From: Atopsyche davidsoni
Taxonomy: Eukaryota; Arthropoda; Insecta; Trichoptera; Hydrobiosidae
DNA: 64,000 nucleotides
Reading direction: 5' to 3'
Assembly (NCBI GenBank): GCA_022113835.1
Contig: JAILWY010000027.1
Location: 13,518,501-13,582,500 of the forward strand
The translations under genes were made by a program, and so were the position numbers. Shown piece by piece: positions 47,701 to 59,415 of this stretch (its first letter is position 1; each line of letters opens with the position of its first letter). The notes under the pieces are model-generated. The model did not search any database. It was given only the letters and a program-made list of their open reading frames with translations, and was not told the DNA's origin.

Positions 47701-50353
47701 CTGTTTTTAATTTTCGAACACTTTGAAAACATATTAACTAAAATATAAAACAAAAATATCCAGAATACTTTAAATATTTATAAACACGCCTGTTCAGTGT
47801 TTCTACTACTAATTAAATACATTTAAAGTAAGAATGCCCTTTTTTATGGAGAACATTATAACAAACAATATGCAATAAACACCATGAGACTCGACTTATA
47901 TTTGACTGTTAAAAAACATATTTTTTTAAAAGTGAATTCGAGGATCAATTGAGATTTATAACAATTATAATGTACTATGAGCTCTGCAATATGATGGTCT
48001 ATTGTGCGCACGCATCTGGTGTCGCACCGAAAGAAACACTCTGCCGCAAACGGTTGCGCCTGGGCTGTTTCCTGAATGTTGCAGCGGCCACGCATTAAAA
48101 CATTATATTTGGTTAAATATAACAAGCATACCGAAAAAAACAATGGAAAAAACGTACGGACGAATAAACAAACAAATTAAATTGGATTTGAAAACATCAA
48201 ATACTACTACATTTAATGGTGCTTTCTCACGCCAATTGTTATACGAAAAATATAGAAACTAAACCAGTACATGATATTTCAGCCATCATGATGATCCCCA
48301 GTGGTGAAACCTAGAAGAAGACTTTTGCAATGACACCATACCTTCGGCCTCCTTTTGAATTTAAACTATTTATGAATGGGAAATAGTTATATCGGCTGAT
48401 ATGAACATCTGACGCTGAGCGGATTCCCAAAGTACCGCAAAAAATATTTTTTTTACATCATATCATTATAAAGATGGTAGAATTCGAATTCGAATTATTT
48501 TTTGTGAGGATATTGTCATCTTTCACTATCGCTTTTGACAAAGGTTATGGGGAACTTTAAACTAGTTCGATTCGGGTTTTAGAGATATGTTCTAATCACT
48601 ACAGTGAAGCCGGTAGAATATTAGCTGACTGAGTGTTTTGACAAGGATAAATTATGTACGGATAAGAATTTAAAAACTGGCATCTTAAAATGAGGACGAG
48701 ATAACATAAGGCTTGACGAAAAAACGGCTGAAGACTAGGAGGGGGCGCGTGAACGGGCACGGAGGAGCCGGCATATTTGCCCAGTGGTTTACGGATACGT
48801 TCACGAGTACTTTTGTGCAAATTTGCTAACTCATTAGAATCACAAGACAGGCCCGCGTGGTGTGTTTCTTATTAGCACTTCCAACGTTTTCTGTTGACTC
48901 ATGTGATTTTGTTTATCAACGACACAATATTTATATACCCGATAAAAAGTCTGTAAAATAATGAAAACGATTATAAGTTTTATCCAATCAAATCTCCGTT
49001 AAAAAGCCTTGCAATTATTTTTAAACCCAAGTGTGTGTTACAAAAATGAAACTGAGTAAGTTTAGTTAGAAATGGTCTTACTATAGAAGTATGTATAGTA
49101 TAGTAAGTATAGTAATAGGAAGTTTCACGATATTAAACTGCGGGTGAAGTTAACGTGTAAGCTTTATAGATACCGAATGTTGAAAGGGGTTAGATCTTCT
49201 TGTATAAAGATCAATACGTACACGATAATAAAACAAAAAAGTCGGAATGGACCCGCTGTAGGGCTAGGGAGATCCATATATAGAGGCAGAGAGGGCAGTC
49301 GTTAGGGGTTTGGAGAAGAAATTATCTCATATCTAATTTAGAAAACACCTCGTTAGTTTTGAGAAACTTTTTTGAATTGAGTCAGGTTTAAAAATACACT
49401 TTAATAAAAATAGCGAAAATGGTAACAGTGATCTTTAAGGAGCAAGTTGTTACAGAATAATTTTTGTTGTTAAAATGAAAGAATAAAGTATAAATTAAAT
49501 TTAGTATCTTTAAAAATATAATAAAATATATTGGTTTGTGTACTTGATTTTAGATTAATTCGTTTGTGCAATCCGAACCATTAGTTAAATTACCAATGTA
49601 ACAGTTATAAAATGATTTATTACTCTAGACATTTTTTAAAGGAAATTTATACTAATTAATAGAACACCTATGTTAAGTTACGGCAGATAATCGGTGAAGT
49701 CATCGCATAAGTCATTAGCCTCTGCAGTCACACAATGATGTGAAAATTTCAATTAGTTCTACATTCAACAATTTATTTAATGTATACAAAAATACCAAAA
49801 GTAAATTAATATGTGATTAGTAGTTAAGCATACATATTTTCATAAAAAAAGATTAAAAGTAAATAAATTGTACGCAGCAAAAATATAATACAAGATAGCA
49901 GCAAAAATTAAATATAAGATAATTGCTTAATTAAGTCGAAACCAATGTTCGCAAATACCTCGCAGTCATATTATGTGCCTGGTTAAGATAAACGCAGCCA
50001 ACGCATTTTTTTGTTACCTTTGAAAAAAAAAAAATATAAAACACATAACAAACAAGATCAAAACAGAAAATTCAATCAAAAATCTTCTTTAAGATGCGGC
50101 ATTTAATATGTAAAGAGCCATTCAAACATAATTGCGAATTTTTCATTGAATTCAATTCAATTGTATTTCTCATCACGACTCACCACCACTCACGTACTTG
50201 TCTAATTTGAAGTTGAAAAAAAAGAACACGTCGCATGTGTGGGTGTGGATAAAGTTCGTAACAGCTTCGCCTGTCTTTTTAGAGATCCTAGAAATGCTTC
50301 AAGAAGCAGAATTAAAATGTATTGGAAACAGAAATTATAATTTTGAAAATCAG
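44761..50353. other. AT-rich non-coding DNA with GC patches
   Basis: GC patches lie at about 45395-45510, 46030-46180, 46625-46720, 47260-47330, 47508-47600, 48000-48080, 48720-48800 and 49230-49310. Around 45160-45240, GATCGTTTATCGTAAATAAT and GGAAATTAATAAGCC form a homeodomain-motif-rich stretch. No gene is recognised; the 96-codon frame at 46616-46906 needs a TTG start and has no domain. Confidence 0.5.
46271..46309 (+). ncRNA. Hairpin with wobble pairs, candidate small-RNA precursor
   Basis: The left arm AAGGCATACGGGTGCA (46271-46286) pairs along all 16 positions with TGCATCCGTGTGCCTT (46294-46309). Fourteen pairs are Watson-Crick and two are G-U, with a 7-base loop GTTGGAT. After one more G-U pair and a two-base internal bulge, pairing resumes partly (ACC/TGA region), for roughly 20 pairs in total. 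Keeping pairing by wobble suggests an RNA rather than a DNA palindrome, but C-to-T decay of an old inverted repeat would look the same. No mature microRNA family is recognised. Confidence 0.35.
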
Positions 50354-50354
<1 letters not shown>

Positions 50355-50422
<68 letters not shown>

Positions 50423-50445
50423 CTATATATGTGTGTGTATATATA
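50355..50445. repeat. (TA)n microsatellite
   Basis: About 60 bp of TA is followed by GTATATATC, TATATATGTGTGTG and TATATATA. Confidence 0.95.
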
Positions 50446-51904
50446 AAATTTTGAGGTTTGATAGAGGCGTGATCGCGGCTATACCTGCTCCCACAAGTAA
50501 TTGATTTTGTCGACTAACGCATGCACACGCGTACTTAACCCAAAATGTCACGAAAATGAATGAATCTTTTATTGTCTTGAATTTGCAAGATTCTTTAAAA
50601 AGCGTCTAGCACGTAAATGGGAGCTCCCACCTCCAGCGCGAGATCGGTCACGTGCGATGACGTTTCAGCACGTCGTGACTCGGTGGTCAACATTTGAAAA
50701 GTCTCTTGAATGAGAACAAAAATCGTCAATAGACAGATCGTGAAGTACTGAAGATATCAAAAGAGCAAAGATTTGCAGAAAAACGGAGACTACAAATGCT
50801 ATAAACTTTTTACGAAATCAGGAAATCACAGATTTAATTTCACAAGTCACGAGGTTTCATTGTGAAGAGTAGTCACACATTATAATTAAATAGTGTGTTT
50901 AGAGATGTATGACTTAAATAAACAGTCATGAAAAATTATCCTTTAAATTAAAAATATAATTAAAAACGAACGTAGTAAATTGAAGCTATAATCATAAAAA
51001 AAGAGTTTTTATCGAATTTATGACGACGATAAATAAAGAGTGATTGTTAATTTTGTTAAAATTGTGAATAAATGGGTTCTGTAATGGCTGGCTAAAAGCA
51101 GAAATAATTTTGTTATTTTGCTACTTATATTACACACTGCAGTTACTATAATTATCGATTTAAGAATAGTTCCTGAAACGTGTGCTATTTTTTAGACGAG
51201 CTGCCCGTGGCGGGCTCTGTTTGATTGCCAGCATTCAAAGTGCAGTCCAGGCCTGAGACTTGAACTGATTGCCCTGGTCGACGAACTCCGTCGTCTTATT
51301 GCTCTATTCTGAGAATGTCTGCCACTCTGGCTGCAGACGGAAAAATCTGGCAACGAAACCTAGGAGTCACCTCATATGCGTCAGTTGGGAACTGTCACTA
51401 CTAATCACTAGTTGAATGAAAGCTATTTTAATAAAACATTCTTAAAAAAAAATTATGTTGTCATTGAACCTGAAATGGAATACACAATATAATTTATGGC
51501 TAATGCTTCCTGTATTCAAGAAAACCGATAATGCTATGGACAGCGAACGCGCCCTCACCTAAATAAAACGATTGATTTATAAAAGTACACAATAAAACAT
51601 GCTTATATTTTAAATATTTTAAAAACTGAGTAAATAAAATTGTAAGATAGCTGACCATTTTTGAGAATTTTCGATAGTCAATTTGTAAATTAGATAAAGA
51701 TGATTAAACAATACATAAATACATATTTTATTATGTTCATGTTATATATATAGAAACTATTATTTTGCTGCATCTCTAGTGAGAGAGAAAACGATTTTTG
51801 TAACTCTAATAGAAATATATTGATCACCGTCCTAATTATATTCAATATTTAATTGAAACTTAGTGAGATTCTATTACTTTTTATTTTTTTTTATTACTTA
51901 TTTT

Positions 51905-52012
51905 ACTTAAAGAAAATAAATAATTTGAGTGATATTCATATTTTTATTTGCATCTCATTACGTTGGCATTTTTAGACAGACTCTGTTTAAAATGCCAACA
52001 TGATTCCCAAAA
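51905..52012 (-). repeat. Snapback-family repeat, diverged fragment
   Basis: TTTGAGTGATATTCATATTT, ATTACGTTGGCATTTTTAGAC, then AAAATGCCAACATG mirror the inner-arm motifs around an ACAGACTCTGT centre. The tail is not identifiable. Confidence 0.5.
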
Positions 52013-52757
52013 GGTAAAATATTAAGGTTTAGTTTGAGAGCTAAATTTATTTTATGCACCGTTTTGGAGAGCGTCATTTAGATGCGTGATGATCATGGAA
52101 AAAAAATTATTTACATTTCCAGATGTAAATATATTTTTTTGATTTGTCTGAAATATACTGAGCCATTGAAGTGTGAGCCAATGATTTCAGAGAGTAAATA
52201 TAGGTTATAAGATGAGTGATTATGCAAATAAATCTTTGTTTCGATCTTCTTTACAAGAAAAGCGACGATTAGAATAAACTGTCTGTATCGTATTACATTT
52301 GGTAAAGTTGAAACACGGCGGGTTTTACAAACGTGAAATTACTTATCATTAGTGCATTTTTTCCAATGAAATAATGGAGCAGTAACAGGTTACAAAAAGC
52401 GTCGGAGACATCCGCCTGCGAGGACGCTTCGCCTCTCTCGGCACGCACCGCCCAGGCCCGGAGCAGGGCGAGTGGAGCCGCCGCTTATATTTTGATATTG
52501 ATTTAAGAATATTGAAGTGCAAAATACGAGTAATTTAAAAAATCCAATGAAAAAATGCTTGTTAATTCCAAAAATATGCTTGACGTTTAGTGATGTAAAA
52601 TAATTTATATTTTTAGTTTTATACACTTTCATAACTAACTATTCACATAGAATATGACTTTATCTCGGATGCTTTATTTTTATCTATGAGTAAACAGATA
52701 TTATTAAAAATATGAAGTATTAAAAAATCTGAACTGCAAAAAAATTAATTTCAATAC

Positions 52758-52785
52758 TTTTTGAGTGATGATTATCACTCAAAAA
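52758..52785. other. Perfect 12-bp hairpin
   Basis: TTTTTGAGTGAT and ATCACTCAAAAA are inverted around GATT. It is short and AT-rich. GAGTGAT also occurs in the snapback arms, so this may be an arm remnant. Confidence 0.5.
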
Positions 52786-53259
52786 CCCAAATGATTAAAA
52801 AAGAGGTGCCCGTAAATCGGTAGGCGATCATTATTTCTGATTCGTTTGTGGATTAATCTCTTTGTGTAATAATAATTGAAAGTGGTGGGAATGTTAGGCG
52901 TACGGTCCGGTTTCGATGAGTTCTTCGCTAATTTGTTTAGATTAGATTCGCGAGTAAGATTAAAATTATATTTGGATCTGAAACAAAAAAACAAAAAAAA
53001 AAAAACAACCCACGGGCTAAGACTCGGTGTGAGGAATCCGACTAAATACCGCAGACGACGACGGCGTCCTTGAAGTCTATGAAATGCCGAATGTGTTGTT
53101 TTTGATTACTTACTATTTCGATCAATCTAGGAAATCAATAAACCCGCATATTCCTATACAATGCGGCAACATATTGTGTGCAAAAGAGATATTATGTGAC
53201 ACGGTTATTGTTATCGGTTAAGACTTGCAAGGTGATAGTGAGGCATTAATTAAGCTTCA

Positions 53260-53770
53260 AAGGGCATCGAAGAGCCGACAAGCTACGGAGATAGTGACCA
53301 TGAGGCGCAGGCCGGCATCGTGCGGGCCGGGCCAGCCGCGCGGAGTCTCAGGCGGCCGCGGTCCAGGTTTTGCGCGGAATATCAAGGGAATGACTTCAGC
53401 GGGATGAAAATAATGGAACCTATCGGAGATTTTGCGAGAATTCAACTGTCGAGAAGGCTTTATTGTCAGGGTAGTAATCTCGAACGAGGAAGCATATTCA
53501 TAAATTATTACGCTTTGAACGGCTCAATAAACGGCGACGGTAGGATGTCGCAGCCGACGTCGGCGAAGACTGCCGGTTGTGACGGTCGGCGTCCAGGACG
53601 CGGGCCGGACGCTGCCGAGAATTTCGCGCGCCTCAACGGTAGAACTCGATAGCGGGATTAATATTATCATTAGAAGAGGGCTTTCTAGCATGACTGCAAA
53701 TCGAAGAGCGGTACGTGTGGAGCGCGGAGTGCAAAGGCACGCGAACTCGAGAAAAAGCAACCGGCGATTA
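53260..53770. promoter_or_regulatory. Long GC-rich patch, candidate regulatory element
   Basis: This is the longest GC-rich block in the window, about 500 bp. Between its CpG-rich ends lies a moderate segment with TTTATTGTCAG, TCATAAATTATTACGC and CAATAAACGG, several Hox/Abd-B-type cores. Frames are open on both strands (up to 110 codons) without recognisable domains. Function is inferred from composition and motif content. Confidence 0.3.
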
Positions 53771-54300
53771 CTGCTCTTTGTTCTCTCTATCGTATTGTGA
53801 AGATTTAGCCATCGATGGGAAAATGTTATTTTGTGCTAGATGATTTCGAAGGGAAAAACTAGGTTTGAATATGTAATAACTGTATAAACCCGCTGAAGCA
53901 CGCAGCATATCATGATCACGCGCAGAGCGGGCCCGAGCGATCCAGAGAGATAACTTAAATGAACTTATTCCTACTCTATGATACCGCATAGTGAACTATC
54001 GGCAACCCGAGCGAGTTTTCATACAATAAGTTTAATTTAGTAAAAAGAAGGTACTGACGTTAAAATTGTCAGCAATACTGCAGCTATCTATTGGGGCGGT
54101 GCCGGGGGTGGGGGCGACGGGCACTCGGAGCGCGCGAGAAGACCGTCGCTCGGTCGTCTTACGCTGTTGATTTTCAACAAAAAAGATCGACTGCCGATAC
54201 CGGCGGGGAGAGCTCATTGTTGCGGTTTCCCCTAACGGTATTGCGATGACATTAACGTAGATAATCGTGAGAGCGAAGCATTTTACTGTGCAAAAGAACA

Positions 54301-54470
54301 AGCTAATAATTCAAAATACTTTTGTCATTTTTCCACATGTTTAACTTTAATAATATTTTAAATAAAATACTCGAATGATTTTTCCACATGTAAATCTTAT
54401 TGGTGACCGGTTTCGCAAACCTTTCAGGCTGACATTATTAAACTGATAAACTTACTAAGTTTGATAGTGG
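54301..54470 (-). repeat. Snapback-family repeat, rearranged copy
   Basis: ATTTTTCCACATG occurs twice. The second occurrence leads through TTATTGGTGACCGGTTTCGC and AACCTTTCAGG to GACATTATTAAACTG. It abuts the (TA)n tract that starts at 54471. The duplication of the outer arm points to insertion of one copy into another. Confidence 0.65.
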
Positions 54471-54652
<182 letters not shown>

Positions 54653-56450
54653 TATAATAATAGCCATTGTGTGTGTGTATGTTTCATTTTTTGGTTCTCT
54701 ATAGAATATCTCAAAAGATACAATGCTGATTTTTTGCACGTAAGTTCAAAAAGTTTTTCCGCAGTTATGTGCCGAATTTCAAGACGATAGGATAATATTT
54801 TCATTCATAAACTAATTAAATAAAACTATCAAATATGCTTTATGTACGAATTATATGATTCTGTTGTTCACCGCGAGAATTTAAAATTTAGAATTTTTAC
54901 AAAAAAACAAAATATGATGCTTCTAAGAAATTTCCAGTTTATGTCGGCTTGACACAAGTACCAATTTTAATTTTTAATTGCGTTAGAAATTATTAATCAC
55001 ATCATTAATAACTTAAAATGCCTCCTAAAAAAAAAACACCGTCTAATCACAGCAAACGTAATTAAAAAAGAATAGCATAATTGAACGTGATAAAGACTGC
55101 ATCAAATAAAGAACAGTGCATTGAAAGTGATTCGTTGTTTGTGACACGAAATGTGATATTTCCTAGAAAAGCTTTGCTTTCGAAATTAATATCCGGTTAT
55201 TCAAAATATATGTGTGCAAAATGAAATGAAATATTCATCTAATTGTCAGCCAAACATATGTTCAAACACTACTGCATCGTTCATCGAATACGTCATTTTA
55301 TGACGGGCTACATTTATAGTATATATATATTAGGGCGGCTGGAGAGTGCTAATGCTTATTCCAATAACTAACTAGATTAAGTTATAGGACGTTTTCTGAA
55401 AATATTAAAAGTAAAAACAAAAAAGTGGTGATTGACGAGTAAGTGCGCGGGAGAGAAGCTGCAATATCCAGAAAAACACTTCCACGGCCGACGGAATGGA
55501 ATAGAGCACGTTTTAAATATTACGGAGACTCCATGGAAAACATGCACTTCGGTACATCTCGCAATTGTTTTTTTCAACCGTCTAGAAAACTTAAGCAAAT
55601 TAATAACAAAAAATACATATAATCATGTAGAATATTTCTACTAACATGTTTTAATTTGATATACATTACGATTTGATTTAGTTTTGAAAAAAAATGCTCA
55701 ATATTCCTTTGATGAAAATAAAAAGGACTTGAAATGAAAACAGTAAAAAAAATAAACCATGGTCCCACGAGATTTTGAGTACTAATTTCTTTATTAAAAT
55801 TCGTTTATAAAATACATTTGGTTGAATAAACATTTCAGCCATCTCTAGATGTAAAATGGCGTCTAAACAAACACAATAAACTAAAAAAGCTCACTCTAAT
55901 GTTGCCTTTCAGCTTAGAGGTTTATATATAATAAAAATAAAAGAATTATCCGATTACATAAAATTCCATTTCATTTCAAATTATTGGAATAAAAGAGTTA
56001 AGTGCGCAACACCCAATAACAATTGTATTCTTCACAATAGCAAAATGCAATTATTCGAATCTGAGTAAGTAAATCTTACAATCTGTTTGTAAAAAAAAAC
56101 GTACAAGTAATGAGTGCTTGTAGTGAGGACAGGTCGCGAGATGTGCGCAGCGAATGGATGATCGGCCGAGTGTTGGTGGAGACCGATGGTGGTTTAGTAC
56201 ACGCTATGGCGAGAGCGAGATAATACGTGGTGGTCGAATTAATAACAGGTGTCCGCGTACGTGCAACGTCTTCATGGCGGAATGGAAGCGAAATCTTTAG
56301 CAAAACCAATTCAAATTCACATGCAGACTTTACCGTGCTGTTGGTGTCAGCTTACAATAAAACATGCAAACTTATATGAATATTATTTATACTATTATTA
56401 CCATATATGGAACAAAAATTTTATCCTGGTTTTATAATATATATGATTAT
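54653..56450. other. AT-rich non-coding DNA
   Basis: A GC patch lies at about 56110-56290. At 54700-54790 the string GTGCCGAATTTCAAGACGATAGG recalls transposon-derived repeats of unknown type. No gene is recognised. Confidence 0.5.
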
Positions 56451-56712
56451 ATTTATTATCAAACTGAGACTCAACTCAGTTTGATAATGCCAACGTAAAA
56501 GGTTGACGAAACCGGTCACAATTAAACGTTAACGTGTGGAAAAATCACTCAAGTATTTATTTAATAGTCTCTGGCATTATCAAGCTGAGACTCAGTTTGA
56601 TAATTCCAGCGTTAAAGGTTGGCGAAACCGGTCACCAACAAAAAAATAACATCTGGAAAAATCACTCAAGTATTTTGAATTCCATCTGTCAAAAATATTG
56701 AATATTTAAATA
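56451..56712 (+). repeat. Two tandem snapback copies with minimal loops
   Basis: The first copy (about 56451-56571) opens with TTATCAAACTGAG facing CTCAGTTTGATAA across five bases. The second (about 56572-56712) opens with GGCATTATCAAGCTGAG facing ACTCAGTTTGATAATTCC. Each then runs through the full right arm (GGTTGGCGAAACCGGTCACC, ATCACTCAAGTATTT). Only the second carries the tail (GTCAAAAATATTGAAT), with an internal tail deletion. Confidence 0.75.
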
Positions 56713-59328
56713 CTCAAATATTGTGTTCGTTACATGTTACCCCATTATTGAATTTCGTCAGCCATACTGAAACCAGCTATGACTCACGGTAGTGGATTAA
56801 AACAAAAGATCAAAGGTCGCCGTGGGATGTGTGTCGCAGCCAAGTACGGTTACGATCGACAAGACTGACACCGATGACGTCATGGCCCGAGAGCACTGCC
56901 TCGTGAGGCGCCAGCTATGCTTCCTCCTCCACTTACCTGCACAGAGCAAAGATTGCATACAAATAACTGTTACAAATTAGAGGTTTTAATGCGTGCATTT
57001 GTTAAGTAGTTTGCATAATGTACGCGATACTAGAACCTTTGTTTGCCACTCGAAAAGGTTTCAAAGTCAATGCATTGCGGCCTCAACACGAACACGGGCG
57101 GTGTGCTGGGTATGAAGTGGAACCATTGTGTAAACTTATTCATTTGTCTGAAACTAAGTTTGTTTAAAATTAACAAATATCTCGAAATAAACATTTTATT
57201 TCTTTTAGTATACCCATTATAAAACTCCAAATGGATATCGATATGAATTAATATTACCTCCCTAAAGTCTTGTGATGCCAAGTTATTGTCGTTTATTAAA
57301 TATTTTCAAAATAAACCGAAAATCTAATGTCATCATTCATCATTTAATTGCTTTTACAAAAATGACTTCGCGGTCCGCTGTCACGGAGTCGAACCTAATG
57401 AAAAATATTTTAAATACTTGGGTTTGTCGATGAGGTTGGTAACCCAAATATCTGAGAGAAAATCGAATACCAAATTTTCACCAATCTAACTTTGACGTAT
57501 TTTTGTCAATTTTATATGAATCTATACGATGTATACTGATTTATTTAAAGAAAATTATCATCGATCATTCAAGAAACATTTACGCGATATAAATGATCAA
57601 TACTTATAATGCGAGTTTAGTAAACCAGGCGACAAAGGTTGACCGAAACACATAAATGCACGCAGAGCCGCGCCAGTCGCCACTCGGACTCTTCGGGCCG
57701 ACACAAAAAACCGCGGAACGGTATCCGATATCAATGAATGCGAGGAACCGTTCGGCCGCATACAAATGTGTGCGGACACGCTCGACAATTCCAACTCTCC
57801 GGCGGTGTCGACGACTTGCGGGTGACATTATGATCTCGGCGTTCGCCTCGATCGAAAATCAATTCTAGAATCTCCGCACATCTTACCGAAGAGTCTGTTA
57901 ATGGCGTTGTTTGCTCATTGGACGTGAGCGCTGATGTTGTCTACGACCGCGAGTATAAATTAATCGCATGAAAGTTTTACACGATTAGACTGCTGTGAAA
58001 TAAACGATTTGTGCTAGCCCGCGACCTCACGGTTCTCATTTTTAGGTCAAAATATTGCTTTCGTACGTACATGTCAATGCGATGCGTATTATAACAATTA
58101 AGTATTTACACGAGTGAATTCTCCATTCATTTTTTTACGCTAACATTAAGCATAAAATAGTCTCACAGACATCTACGTATAGATTGACAAAGGTCGACTG
58201 TAGCATGTGTTCATGGTTCTTAAAAAAATTACTTAATTCATGGAAGCATTCAAAAAATTTCTCCCATGAAATCGATCCACCCGCGATGGCAGCGTCTTCT
58301 GTGAAAGAGGTATTCTAAAAAGATGGTAGCTAACATTAACAATGTATCTTAGCGAACGAAAAAAGCAACTGAGGAGAGTACCGAGGTTTTATAAGCGGCG
58401 ATTCAATAAAGCTGTTTGAGGTCATGCAATGAAATGTTCAGAACTTTGACTGTTCTGTTCGAAATCCTTGCAGAGTTTCAGTCAAGGAGATGTTTTTAAA
58501 TTATGGTAATTTTCACAAGCAACGAAGAGGGTTGCTCTTTTATACCAGGATAAATACTATCGCCGCTGAAAGCGACCGTTGCCCGATATCCTAGAAATTA
58601 TCAAATGAAATCTAAATTATTCAATTATTTACTGATTTACTGAGCGTCGAAATTTAGGTGTTTACATTTACTGGGTCGGACGCAAGTATTAATTATTATA
58701 AGAACCAAAATAGTTTCTATAACTTTCCCATTGACTTCCTTCGACTCGATATGTTTAATCATTTTCAGTGATTTTTGTAAATTGAACTTCTATAAAAAGG
58801 CGTAGTATTAAAACTCATAAATAACTGTATATAATTTTAAATATTAAATACAACAGAGCAATCCTCATACAAGTATGGTAAATGTGTTGCAATTTAAAAC
58901 GGTAGAAAAATTATTTTGAAAAATACAACGGATGAAAAATACAACTGAAAAAATACAAATCTGAACTTGAACTCTACTTGTGGCTATTGTGCATAATCTT
59001 CATATATTATTATGCCAAGCACCGTGAGCTGGGTATCAACACCGATAGTTATTGCGCAACCTGTATTTCTAGAATACCGAGCATTATTTCACAACTAAAT
59101 ATTGAAATAATTACTGTCGGCATGAAAACGGTATTATTTTCGAACATGTTATTAAAAATTAGACTTACAATTAAATTCATCCAGAGCTTAATTGGTTTCG
59201 TGGCGCTAACTTTTATCGCAACGCAGATACTGACAACTCGTTTACCAGTAAACTATATTCTACTTTCACGCCTATAATAAATTATTATTTACATCTTTTA
59301 GAGGTAAAAAATGATTTTATAATTTCTA
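56713..59328. other. AT-rich non-coding DNA with GC patches
   Basis: GC patches lie at about 56810-56935 and 57640-57960. Frames there have no domains. The 99-codon frame at 58978-59277 begins at TTG, is rich in Leu/Ile and matches nothing I know. Confidence 0.5.
56931..56975 (-). other. Candidate recursive splice site
   Basis: On the minus strand, AATCTTTGCTCTGTGCAG ends at 56937 and GTAAGTGG follows at 56936, a near-ideal donor fused to an acceptor. A GC-rich segment follows downstream (56935 down to 56810) without an obvious second donor. The upstream sequence closely resembles that of the minus-strand site at 12383. Confidence 0.42.
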
Positions 59329-59415
59329 AAAATAGTTTTGTGATTTTTCCACATGTTTAATTTTATTGGTATCATCCGGTGTTGCAAACCTTTTACGTTG
59401 GCATTATCAAACTCA
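59329..59415 (-). repeat. Snapback-family repeat, single-arm fragment
   Basis: GTGATTTTTCCACATG, TTTTATTGGT, CAAACCTTTTACGTTGGC and ATTATCAAACTCAG follow in family order. Tail, loop and the other arm are missing. Confidence 0.7.

Larger units (their letters stand above)
50446..54300. other. AT-rich non-coding DNA with GC patches
   Basis: GC patches lie at about 50610-50690, 51190-51370, 52390-52490, 53260-53770, 53890-53950 and 54095-54240. At 51559 the minus strand reads TTTTATTTAG then GTGAGG, a weaker fused acceptor-donor. No gene is recognised. Confidence 0.5.
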